DNA of 64,000 bases. Origin: Toxoplasma gondii ME49. Lineage: Eukaryota; Apicomplexa; Conoidasida; Eucoccidiorida; Sarcocystidae. Under the pieces are notes generated by a model. It worked only from the letters and a program-made list of their open reading frames with translations. It had not been told where the DNA came from and searched no databases. Where the stretch lies: the NCBI RefSeq assembly GCF_000006565.2, contig NC_031476.1:4364458-4428457 (forward strand), in the 5' to 3' direction. Below, piece by piece: positions 50,321 through 60,900 of this stretch (positions are counted from its first letter, which is position 1; every line of letters starts with the position of its first letter). The position numbers were made by a program, and so were the translations under genes.

Positions 50321-50596
50321 GTGCGGGGTGACGGACGCACACGCTTGCGCGCAACACTGATTTTTCTCATTATCATAATCCAGAGTGTGATCCCAGCAAA
50401 GCCATTAACAGTGGTGTCCAAATTCCCTGTCAGTAAACCGGGCATTCCCTTGGTCTTGCCGATACACAGACAGGATCAGAAACCGTTGGTAAGTGCAGCG
50501 AGAAGCAAGTTGCTACGAGGCGCTTCGCTGGACGTGTCCGTTCCCCGGAAAAAGTTCCCGCTTTCTTCTACGTGGTCGATAGCAGACTTCCTTTAG
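50321..50596 (+). CDS. Small open frame with N-terminal hydrophobic segment, doubtful
   Basis: A 91-codon frame with basic N-terminus followed by ATLIFLIIIIQSV, a good signal-peptide or membrane-anchor candidate, then Lys/Pro/Val-rich sequence including LDVSVPRKKFP. That last piece vaguely resembles the 'VP..FP' strand of SRS antigens, but no cysteine pattern accompanies it. No known family. It could be a chance frame. Confidence 0.15.
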   Translation: MRGDGRTRLRATLIFLIIIIQSVIPAKPLTVVSKFPVSKPGIPLVLPIHRQDQKPLVSAARSKLLRGASLDVSVPRKKFPLSSTWSIADFL

Positions 50597-51270
50597 TCAG
50601 GGGACACTGTTTACGCTAGTTATTTACGAGGACTCAAAGAATTAATGCGGGGAATCGCCGGAGCAGGGCGCTGTTCACAACTCAGCAAGAAAAGAGCCAG
50701 TACACACAGAAGACGTGGAGCCTAGATCGGGGAGTGAGTCTGTCAAGCGAAGGACACGCGTAACCTTGTAGTTTTCATTTCAAATGGGATCGACCCCGGG
50801 CTTCTTGCCGTAAGCGAATGACGTGTGAATTCTTCAAGGTAGTAATTGGCATGGCTTGACAAGCAATTTTTCGACCTCTCCCCAACGAACACGCGCAGCT
50901 AGATGTATTCTGTGCGTACAAAAGTACAGTACTCTGGTTCATGATACACAGTGTTAAAGTGAAAAAGGAAAGAAAGGCGTCCGCGCGTTAGAGGAAAGCA
51001 GTTAAAGACAACCAAGAAACGAACTTGGCACTGCGCCCAGCTATGGAAGAATTTCAGATTGATTAGGTCGCCGACTTTCGCGAATGAGTCGCATTAATAA
51101 AAACACAGTCTGAATGCAGCAACGAGATATTCTCGTGTCGCTTCTTTTATGTCAACCAGAAACAGTCGAAAAGAGCTAATCTCTGTCAGGTTCTGCGTTT
51201 GAAATAGGTAAGGATACCTTGAAAACAAGGACACCCGCCACACAAGTAGACCTCCTTACACGTGCGCCTG

Positions 51271-51328
51271 CCAGAATACAGAAGCAGACATCCGATGTGC
51301 CAGAATACAGAAGCAGACATCCGATGTG
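51271..51328. repeat. Perfect 29-bp tandem duplication
   Basis: The 29-bp unit starting CCAGAATACAGAAGCAGA occupies 51271-51299 and is repeated without change at 51300-51328. A perfect two-copy duplication in non-coding DNA suggests a recent slippage or repair event and could vary between strains. Confidence 0.95.
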
Positions 51329-51981
51329 ACTGCCAACTAGCATAGTCGTACATATATATACACATATATGTACTCATATATATAAAAACATATATTCAAA
51401 TATACATCAAAAGAAAAAAACCAAGCTAGCCCCTAGGCATGCAGAACTGTACCTACGCATGTTTGCGTATTTAACTATATATGTGTACATCCGTCTTATG
51501 GATGCCTTGAGTCCGCCGTCTACCTACATTTTCAGATACACAACAGCGAATGGGAAGGTATGGGCGATCGTCATCAATGTTTACAAACGTTTGGATGTGA
51601 CGAAACTTACTGGCGACGCAACTTGTGGGGAGCAGCGTTTACTAGTAATCTTTGTTAAGCGTCACTGTCTCCGCGTGCTCCTTCCGCGTTTCAGGTAGGG
51701 CTCTTTCCTTTTCGTTGCTGTTCCTGTCTCTATGTCTTCTGCGAATGTGCAGGTCCGTCAAGTTCTCCTTTCCTTGTGAGAAGCAGCAAGAAGTGTTTTA
51801 GTATGCTTTTTTGAACATGTTCATGCTCGGTATTCTTCCCAGTTCAATGCTGTACAAGGAACGTGCAGTGCCTGCGACCACAACCGGTTATGCTCTGGGA
51901 CACAGCAGATTAACTTTTTCTGTCCCCGAAAGCTGTTTACGCCCCCGCATTATCCAGAAATCGCACAATATGCATCCACTC

Positions 51982-52956
51982 TCACTGCGGGGGGTGCATT
52001 GTGTGGGTACTCCCGGACTCAAAGATTTTCTCGGGGCTTCCGGCGAACATTTCGATGAAGGTCGCTTGTTTGATGGCAGAAGGATAGTATCCCTCAAAGA
52101 CATCACCTTTCGTGCCGACTAGCATGTTCCAGTCCTCCTCACTCATGCGTTCACCAAAGGCTTGCATGTAGTGTTTCAGTTCGCTTAGAACGACACTATT
52201 CTTTTTTTGCCTGTCCATGACGCGGAAAGCATCGGCGAGTTTTCTGGCGTCCAACTTTCTCCGGCTTTGCTCAGTCACGACGATATCGATGAATTTTGTC
52301 AGATCCAGTTCAGTGACTCCGTCGATCTGGAGTTGCGCGATTAAAGCGTTCAACTCGTTTTTCGTCCAGAACTGGCCCAGATTGCGGAGCATCCACGGCA
52401 GTTCCTCTAGGGGAACGAGGCCATCTTTGTTAGCGTCGTGCAGCGTGAAGCACTCAACGCAGTCACTATGGAGTTCCTCGCTCATGTTCTCTCTCAGTTG
52501 CTCCATCTCTCTCTGTGCCGCAGTGTCTTGTGGATGGTCTTTTCCCGATGAGTTCGCGCTACCTGCATCAGACGGTGCTTTCTGAGCATTGTCATGTTCC
52601 TCATCTACCCCTCCGGCCGGTGTGTCCACTTCGTCCCTATCAGCCGTACTGGTTGCGCCAGACAAGAGTGCGTCGTCGTCTCTGTCAGAGCCGTCTAGCG
52701 GAGACGAGTACTCGGAATTCCGCAGTCGCTTCTTTTCTTCATAAGAAAACAGGTCTTCTGGAACATGGGTCTTTCGGTTTTTCCTGACCTTTTCGACCCG
52801 AGTGAGAAACTCTTCGACATCGTTCTTGCGCGGACGCTGGCCGCCGAACTCCCATAAAGCCGCTGGCGGGTACATCTTGAAGAAGGGTTGTAGGCAAGAG
52901 CGCCTAGACTCAGTGCGCTTGCCTTTTGTCAGCGGAGCCTCAGTCAAGTTGTTTTT
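51982..52956 (-). CDS. EF-hand (calmodulin/centrin-like) protein, 5' exon not identified (gene D)
   Basis: The exon runs from an acceptor (TTTTTTAG, just above 52956) to a stop at 51982, about 324 codons. The N-terminal half is charged and low in complexity (Asp/Ser/Glu-rich, residues about 75-145). The C-terminal half has the four-helix-pair pattern of calmodulin relatives. Loop 1, DANKDGLVPLEE (about residues 171-182 counted from 52947), has calcium ligands at positions 1, 3, 5 and 12. Later loops, such as IDGVTELDLTKF and DRQKKNSVVLSE, have lost ligands. The protein probably binds one calcium ion and acts as a sensor or scaffold. The first in-frame ATG is at 52875, so either translation begins there or an upstream exon between 52957 and 57900 supplies the start. 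Confidence 0.78.
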   Translation of the reverse strand, partial: KNNLTEAPLTKGKRTESRRSCLQPFFKMYPPAALWEFGGQRPRKNDVEEFLTRVEKVRKNRKTHVPEDLFSYEEKKRLRNSEYSSPLDGSDRDDDALLSGATSTADRDEVDTPAGGVDEEHDNAQKAPSDAGSANSSGKDHPQDTAAQREMEQLRENMSEELHSDCVECFTLHDANKDGLVPLEELPWMLRNLGQFWTKNELNALIAQLQIDGVTELDLTKFIDIVVTEQSRRKLDARKLADAFRVMDRQKKNSVVLSELKHYMQAFGERMSEEDWNMLVGTKGDVFEGYYPSAIKQATFIEMFAGSPEKIFESGSTHTMHPPQ

Positions 52957-54471
52957 CTAAAAAACAATACACGGAAACGAATAGACAACCACAGCCCCGA
53001 CATTCCACGAGGGAGCAAAGAAGACGCCAGGAAAATAGGTAAACCGGACGCACCAGCGAGGATCAGCCGTTCGCGGTCCCAAGAAGCACAAGGGAACCGT
53101 CCGCGTTCCTACCCAAAATGTGAACGACAGCAATTCTTTGTTGTGTGCAAGTGGGCATAGACAAGTGATCTCCAGTATGTCATAAAAACCGTGTCTTGAA
53201 CCAGAGTGAGTGGCAGCAGCGTCTCGAGCAAGACAACGCCAGCACACACGTACTCGGGCCAGGTCGATGATCCCTTGCTGCGTGCGCCACGCCACCCAAT
53301 ACGGCTAGACAACGCTTTTGCGGCACCATTAGCCCTTAGACTTTGTCTACAGGAAACGTGTACGGTGAAACTCAAGGATAGCGAGCAACATCGATTCACT
53401 TACGCTTCTTGACTCGTAGTCCGGTCTCTTTTCACGGAGTTGCATACTTGCTAGTCCGACTCTCTCTAGTGTACAGACGGCTTGCGTGCGCGCCAGCGCC
53501 TTCAGGGTTGGTCATCCACGTAGATTTTTCTGGCAAACGGACTCAGATTTTCCACGGCCTACTCAATATCTTTTGCTCCCTCAAAATGCCTCTCTTCCTC
53601 GTTACGACGACAGGGTCGTGTAAAAGGAAAAGTGACCCCGCAGTCATCCACAGTGCCGCGGCACGTCAAGAGTCGACCAACATTGCGTTGATATTTTTGT
53701 GGGATCACAGGCAGCCAGGAAGAGAAATCAGATGATTTTTAGAATAACTCAACCTTTGTTACCCATGGATGAGATCTGGGTACGCTTATACAAAGCTGGT
53801 GTGTGTTTGCTGTAGCACCGACGGGTCTGACCGCATTGCCTTTAAGTAAAGCGCACTCCGGCAGTAACACACATACCAAAAAGAATTGTCCTTCGCTCTT
53901 GCTCCAGTATACCACATTACCACATCGACCTGTCGCCCGACCTGTTCCTGAACCACTTTGTAAAAACGGAGGCGCTGCTGAATGTAGTCACGTATACAAT
54001 CCCGCTCTGAGTCTGGCCAAAGGTACATGGATCTTGACGTAGTCTTGACTGCACGGAACAGGAATGCGTTTCAGTGACACGAGAGCGTACTCTGTTCTTT
54101 CGACGCAGAGCCTGGCCGGAACCTTCCGGTGGCGCCAGTCACTTTGGCGACTGAAAATGCTTTTGTCCGAGTTGTGCTGTCCACGATGATCTGGCGTTGT
54201 CATGGCTGTGCCACGTAGTCACCGTGAGGGTACACAGGATGTCCGGTTTATAGCTGAGCTTTCTGTCCGTTTGCATAGACAACCAGTGGTACATCCAGTA
54301 ATAAGAGACAACTGTGAAAGGAGCGACAGGTGCATGATGTCTTTCGAGGCGATGCGGTCAAACGGGCTCAATAACTCCCCTTTCCACATGCCCAGATACA
54401 CTTGATATTTATATTTATGCGGCTTACAGTTCCTGTATGTCTGGTGTCGTTTAAAATTTAGTATCCTATCA
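52957..54471. other. Spacer upstream of gene D
   Basis: No convincing exon is seen. A short 5' exon of gene D may be hidden here, since the main exon begins at an acceptor-like site with open frame in phase 0. Frames at 53109-53399 (minus) and 53409-53735 (plus) show no motif. Confidence 0.35.
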
Positions 54472-55457
54472 ATGGTGTCTCAACTGGACCTGAGTATGGC
54501 GGTAGCAAGTGGGTTGGAGGCAACAGCAGGAGCGGTCTTGCTGTGGCTACGGTGTTCTTTTATGCTTGCTGTCATAGTCCGGGTTACCTGGTGCGAGGCA
54601 TCGAATACCTTCCCATGTAATGCCGCAGGTCCGTCAGCCAAACATCCGGTGACATTGACAACATCATTTTCTTCGTTGTCATTAGCCTGCCAAGGAACGG
54701 CGAACATGCAGTCCCACCTAATCTGATACAGAACCAGACGATGTGTACTGGAACCGTGTCATCAAGTGTTCATCTCTGCAAGGCTGTGGAAATGCAACCT
54801 TTTTGCCGAATGCGCAGAAAAAAAAGTGAACATATGCAAACTTTCGCTCGGCTTGAGATTGGAATTACGGAGTAAAAGCTTTCCTCCGTAAACCCCGAAG
54901 ACTTTTTTCTTGAGGTAAAAGGGGACGCAGTACAAATGCATGCGTAACACCGACCATTATAGCGTCAAAGTACAATCGGAACAGAAGGACACCGACATGC
55001 GCGAACGCTGCGTCGAATAGTTCCCGGTGACGCTTACTATTGCGTCGAACTAGTACAACTTGGTTTGTGGTACTGCTGCGGTATTCCAACCATCACAGCA
55101 AAACCCCGACTGTGCGGAGGGGATGAAAAACCAGGGGTGCACTGGGAAAGCAGGAGTTCCGCTATTCAGCAACATCTTTCAGAGGTACCAAATGGATGAA
55201 CGATGGCGGACTGTAGCATTTGCCTCGAATACTGGAAGAAGCGTCATGGTGCCGCCAAAAGCTTTTCCACCACAGGACGCCACTTTCGTCGCGGGGTGCA
55301 CTGGACCACGGAGTCCACTGGGTGGGTACCGATGTTTGCTTGGTGCAGGTGAAGGCTTTTGGCACTGGAGTTGTAACGAACCCTGAGCAGGAAAGCGGAG
55401 GGAAGATTGAAACTGGCTCGGTAACTACCGCTAGGGCTGAAGAATTTTCTTTCACTT
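54472..55457 (+). pseudogene. Degenerate SRS (SAG1-related) surface antigen, two domains
   Basis: The pieces follow the SRS order. An initiator region with a hydrophobic leader (WLRCSFMLAVIVRV) is followed by NTFPCNAAGPSAKHPVTL and LSLACQGTA, the first strands of domain 1. A Cys-Cys loop (CSSLQGCGNATFL) and LELRSKSFPP follow. Domain 2 has TCANAASNSS, VTLTIASN, YNLVCGTA, PDCAEGMKNQGCTG, MVPPKAFPPQDATFVAGC and DVCLVQVKA. The spacing of cysteines and the 'P...FP...F..GC' strand are the family signature of these GPI-anchored surface antigens. The reading frame alternates between two frames at least four times, and in-frame stops occur at 54724 (TGA), 54889 (TAA) and 55051 (TAG), so the locus cannot make an intact antigen. 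Introns cannot explain so many breaks inside short strands. No clear GPI-signal tail remains. Confidence 0.8.
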
Positions 55458-57922
55458 GAAGAGGCTGGGGGAAGAAATTCACGACTACGCTTGTTGGAAA
55501 CCGATGTCTTTCGGCGTAGGCTTTACCTGTGCATAGAATGAAGAAAGCAGCTCCTTCGCTGTTCCGTGTCTGTTTCCCATTGATCGATGCACTGGCGCCC
55601 CCCGCCTTAATTCAACTCTCTCTTTTGACGTCTCTATTCGGTCACTGCCTGAGCGGGCATGACTCCCAGAGTCATAAAAATGATACCACAGAGACCATGT
55701 GGGAGAAGGGCAGGTAATGTTTGCACCAGCTGGTGCGTGTTTTTGAGCGCTGGCGTCAGGTGGAAATCCGGAAGTCTCGCTGTGCAGAGCTTTTGACTCT
55801 GCAAAAGTCTCGGCATTGTGCATGCTTTTAAGCCTACCGATCTCTCTAGTTCATATGACGTCTGTTACGTTGAGACCATGCGACTGGCGCGAAAGGACGT
55901 ACTATTCACCGAAAACGAACGCGAATGCGACCGAAGTCCAAGCGAGGACATGCGAGGGTCCATCGACGACACACACAGATCCATACGGAGTCTAGCCTCC
56001 TTCGGGGTAACTTTGTGGAAAGTTAACCGTTCAAGAAGCCGAAGGATTCTCACCATGAGGCCTCGTTGAGGTTGGAAAACAGGCCCAAAGAATTGGCACT
56101 CTGCCAAGTCTACGTCATGCACGAGTGGAAAGGACATGGAGACAGCAGTAAAGATGTATTGCAGCCCTCACTCTCTCTGTCTCGGCGAGAAACAAGGAAG
56201 TTACAGGTCCCTCTTCATAGCGATGGTACTACAGTGCAGCTGCTGCTGAGGTGTCGTTGATATGTAGGCCTGTCATCTTTTGTCGTTTCCGTGACAGACA
56301 AATCGATGATAATTCTGCCTCATAGAAGATAAGACGATTAAGTCACGACAGAGAAGTTCGAGTGTTTTTTTCTTGTGGCATCCTTGTTTAGACACATGAA
56401 GTGTTTACACGTGCTGCCCATTTCTCTACTTCGCAGTCGAGCTGTCGATCAAATGAAACAAACGATCGAGGTAGCTGCTAAACAAACAGAAGAAGGGCTT
56501 CAGGCAACTATTCGCACTGGCGGTTCCAGCAGACACTATTTCCCGAGCACTCTCGAAGACTCTGTGAACGGTATACCGAGCTCATTCTGGCGTTTTATGC
56601 GAAATTTCGCGGGCCAGTGCGGTCCACTACAGCTTGCGATCATTAAGCATCGATTTGTCTTCGCCACATTTATATGTGGTAGCCACCATCAACATTGGAA
56701 GAAAGGCAAGGGACGAATGGAAATGGAATATCAGAATCATGCAAAGGCAACATAATTCCCGAATGAAACGCGCATCTGATCCTAGTGTGCACGCGTGTGT
56801 GCTTCTACGGCCTGCACATGGAGTAAAGTCTCGTAAACTGCAGTGAAAAAACAACGTACAGACCTAACATGTCCCTCGAGTTCGCGATTGTGGCAGACAC
56901 TAACGAACGTATAATTCCCCTGAATCCGTTTCACTGCGTGCTTATCGACCTGGCCGCATGCGCCACTGGCGACGCAAATGGCTTCTGGAGAAAAGAGCCC
57001 CGTGAGAGTGACCGGGAAGGGGAGGGGACCGTCGAGCCGCGAGTTGCATGTGTAGCATTCTTCCACATGCCGCTACCATTCAAATATTTTTCGATTGTCG
57101 TGTGAACATTCCAAATATCGTTCAAATGTGGGACTCTCAGGAACGGTGCGCTGCCGTACCTCGTCTCTATGGGGGCGTCTCAGTTGAAGCCCGGCCCCCG
57201 TCAGCGTAGGTTGGATGCTTGGCATTTTCTCACGTCCGTTTCCGCGAGTCTGCGTGCGTTTCTCACGACCGTTTCTGCAGCTTGAACTAAGACGTTTGAC
57301 TTTTTGCCTCCGACTCAAGGAGAGGGCGCCTTTCGTGATTCGTGGACCGAGTTTCGAGGTTCCGCCGCCCACTTTTCCTTCCTGCGAGGAGATTTGGACT
57401 GTTCGAGACCACGCATGTGCGATCTTCCTACTCTTTCTCCCTGCGTGGCAGTGTCGAGTCTTTACTTTCTAAACAAGTTGCTGCATTTCCGTTCCACAGA
57501 GGTCGCCTCTTTGTGTCGCAGGGACTGGTGGCGCGTGTGGACTCATTCAATCGCCAGCGATTCTGGAACACGAAACCGCAGCTTCCAGCACGGACTTGGG
57601 GTTGACTCGTCGGGGTTTGTGGTATCTCAGGGCTTCTTTTCTCTTCTGGAAGTGAACCGTGTTGTTTCGAGCTGAAAGAAACGGTTTCATGGCTGACTTG
57701 CCGGATTCTTTGATTTTCTTGCTGTCCTGTGTGTCGCCTTCCCCCATATCCCTGCACCCGGTCTTGTCTGAAGCGTTGCTTCCGGTGCCGACTCGCCTCC
57801 CCCGCGCTTCGTCGTCCCTGTCTTTCCTTCGCTGTCTTTGATTTCGTGTGGGTCGTCCTTCTTCCCCTTTGCTCGCCTCTTTTCTGGGTCGCTTCCAGGA
57901 CGTTTCGCAAAGCCTTTACAAG
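55458..57922. promoter_or_regulatory. Spacer and 5' leader region of gene E
   Basis: About 2.5 kb without a convincing exon. The last 700 bp (57215-57900) are pyrimidine-rich and generate Phe/Ser/Arg-rich frames typical of leader or promoter DNA. The promoter of gene E must lie here. A frame at 56375-56755 (plus) has no recognisable motif. Confidence 0.4.
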
Positions 57923-60900
57923 ATGGCGGCGCCTCCGCCAGGCGCTGTTTCTGCATGTCCGGTTTCTTCAAATCGCAAAGAAGGCAGCGAATCTGCGGAA
58001 ACGGATCCGAGGGACGAAGGGTGTCGACCCCGCACACTGCATGCACAGATTGTTGGCGACGCTCCGGAAGCCGCCCCATGTGACGAAAACAAAGAAAATC
58101 CACCACACTCTTTCTCTCCCGCTTCTTCCTCTGTATCCGCCGCTCCTGCACCTCGCGCTCAGTTGCCTCAGCTTGCTTCCTCTGCAGGCGCAGACTGTCG
58201 CGATGACACCCTCGACGGAGCCGCTGCTGCTCCTGCCGCTGCATGCGCACCCGCTTCGTCCGGCGCCCCGACTCCGCGTGGATCGAAGAACGGCATGAGT
58301 CGAGAGTTGCTGAAGCTTTTGTCTGGAAGTGGAAATTCCTTCGATGAACTGTGCTTCGCCTTCAACCCACGGTCCCGTCACGCGTCCGCTGGGGCTTCCA
58401 ATCCCAGTGGCTCGGTGTCGACTCGAGGGCGCCGCCGAGACGACAGCACCCTGGAAACGCTCTCTCCTCAGACTGAAAAGGAAGGACGTCCGTCCTCGGC
58501 TTCGTCTCCTGCTCAAGCGTCAGGCGGTCGGGCGTCCGTGAGGAAGGAGAAGAAGTCAGCTGCTTCTGTCTCACCCACTGACTCCAAGACGAACTCGGAG
58601 ACGAACTGTTCGTCACGAACGAGGGAGGGCCCCGAAGCTTCTGAAGGACAGGCGGCGGCCTCAGGCTGCGTCTGCGTCGATGAGGAGACAGCGAAAGCGA
58701 TCGCCACTGCCCTCGCTGCCGAGATGGAGACCTGCCGGGAGTTGTCGAGTCTGCTGAAGAATGGTAAAGGCGGCGACCAGGGCGCAGTGCCGGAGGAAAT
58801 TCTTCTGGCCTTGGCCGGACAGAAAGCTCGACGCCCCTTGCGGAGCTGCGCTGCACCAAAACCGGCACAAGCCACCTGGAAGCGGGACGCGAAGGCGAAG
58901 AGTCGCGGCTCCACCAGTGCATGCGGAAAGTCGGATTCAAGCGCCTCTCCTCGCGCCGCCAGCTGTCGCGACTCCTCAGCTGCTTCCCTCGATCTTTCAC
59001 TGAAGTCTGGAAGATCTTCAAGAAGTCTAAAGGCTGGATCGACGAGAACGGATCCACAGGAGCCCGCAGAGAACAGAGAAAAGGAACAGGTGAACGAAAC
59101 CGAAGAGCGGCATTCAGATGTGAACGACGAGAAGCGTTTGGACAACAAGGAAGAGAAGAGCACGCACAAGAGAGAGCAGAAGCAAGCGAGCAAACGAGAA
59201 AAACAAGAGGACAAGAGTGAAGTGAAGACAGAGACGGACTCGCGAAGAGTTTTAGAAGAGGCAGACGAGGCGACACAAGCTGCGATCGCAGCTCTTCTCG
59301 CTGAGGAAATCGGGGCGTCAAGAGAAGCAGCGAAGCTTCTCGCGGGAGAGGGAGAGGTCCAGGCGTACGGACGACTTGCGGCGTCTCTCGCTGGCGGCCT
59401 CGGCTGCCGGCGCCGCGCGACCCGGCAGCTCGCGGCCCTGGCGTCTGCGTCTGCAGAGGCTGCAAATGGCAAAGGATGGCACGACGACGTGATGAGAGAG
59501 AAGAGGAGCAAGAAAGCAGCCTTGAAGAAGAGCTGCGATGGCGGGAGAGAGATCGGTGAAGAAGAGGAAGAAGAGAAGAGCTCTCCAGTCCTCGCCAGGA
59601 GCGCAGAGGGCGAGCCGTCTGACGAGGACAAAGACGCATGGCCCGACCGAGGGACCGAGCGAGGGGAGGGTGAAGAAGAAAGACAAAAGAGGAAGAAGGG
59701 GAAATCCCGAGGTGTCAGACGGCAGAAGAAGGCTGAGGCGTCGGAGACGAGAGAGGCGGAAGAGCAGCAGAGGAAAGTTGCTGCGACCACAGCGAAAGGC
59801 GAGGCGGAGTCATCGGAGGACGAAGCCTTGTGTTTGGAGAGGGGCAGAAACGGGAAGAGGAAAAGTGACCTCGTGAACGCGGAGCTGGCGGAGAAAAAGA
59901 GGAAGAAAACGGAGAGAGAAGAGGAAGTACAAATCAAGGAGGAGAAGGACACGACGAAGTTGGCGTCGAAGGGGACAAATCAGGCGAAGACGCGAAGGAA
60001 GGCGCAGACCGGAGAGGGCGGGGGCGACAGCGGGGAGGAAAGAGAGACTGGGGAATCCAGAGAAGTGACAAAAAGAGAGAGAACCTCTGAATCGGCTGAA
60101 GCGTCTAGAGAGGTCGGGGATGTGGACCGAGCAGAGGTCCAAGCCACCCCGCTGCCGAAGCGAGACGGAAACAGAGACGGCAACAGAGACGACGAACTCT
60201 CTCCTCCGAAGAAGGCCAGGACAAAGACGAAGAGTCCTGAAGAAGAGTCCACGACGGCAGAAGAGGAACAGTTCGTGAAGGAAGAGGTGGAGAACAGCGT
60301 GTCACTTTTTTCACCTCGTAAAACGAAGACAAATGCTGAAAAATGTCTTTTCTCGGCTGACGACGCAGACACCTTGGAGGCGCAGGAACGGGGGGGAGCT
60401 GCGACAGTCTCGGGGGCTCGACACCGATACTCTGCGACCGATGGAGAGAAAAAAGAAGACGAGGCAAATGGAGATCTCGATGCGAGAGAGGCGACTCGAG
60501 AGCGAGAACCCAGGGGTGATTCGACTCGAGCCGAAGAAGCGATTAGGACCGGGGAAGAACACAAAGACCAGGAAGTGGAAATACGACGAGTGAGGACGCA
60601 CAGCGATGACGAGGGAGCTGCGGAGAACAGGACAGATAGACGTCGAGCGTCGCTTCCAACTGCATGCGATGCCGAAGGCGGAGGACGCAGAGAGAAGAAG
60701 GACCGGAGCTCAGAAGAAGAAGCAGGAAACCTCGAGAGGTCTGACGGTCAGGGAGGAGCAAAAGAAGTTCGCGCACCATGCGAGGGACGCCCTCTCAAAA
60801 TTCGCAAGAGAGTCATTAAAGCAAATGTAGGTGAATTCCAGTTTTTGTGGCACCCACACGGATGTTTGTAGTTCATTGAAGAGACGTCTCACAACCGACA

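Larger units (their letters stand above)
48657..51981. other. Spacer between genes C and D
   Basis: About 3.3 kb holding the 5' leader and promoter of C and the 3' UTR of D. It is almost free of the (TA)n tracts common elsewhere. Open frames at 49794-50357 (minus) and 50321-50596 (plus) are the longest, neither with a recognisable domain. A 29-bp tandem duplication lies at 51271. Confidence 0.45.

Noticed and set aside
49742..50357. Minus-strand frames of 123 and 187 codons
   Set aside because: No domain, no cysteine pattern, no phase-compatible splice partner; left as spacer.
58362..59952. Long minus-strand frames (425 and 479 codons) opposite gene E
   Set aside because: They are antisense reflections of the Glu/Lys-rich coding exon: Ser/Leu/Phe-rich composition, no motif, and the plus strand has the continuous 968-codon frame.
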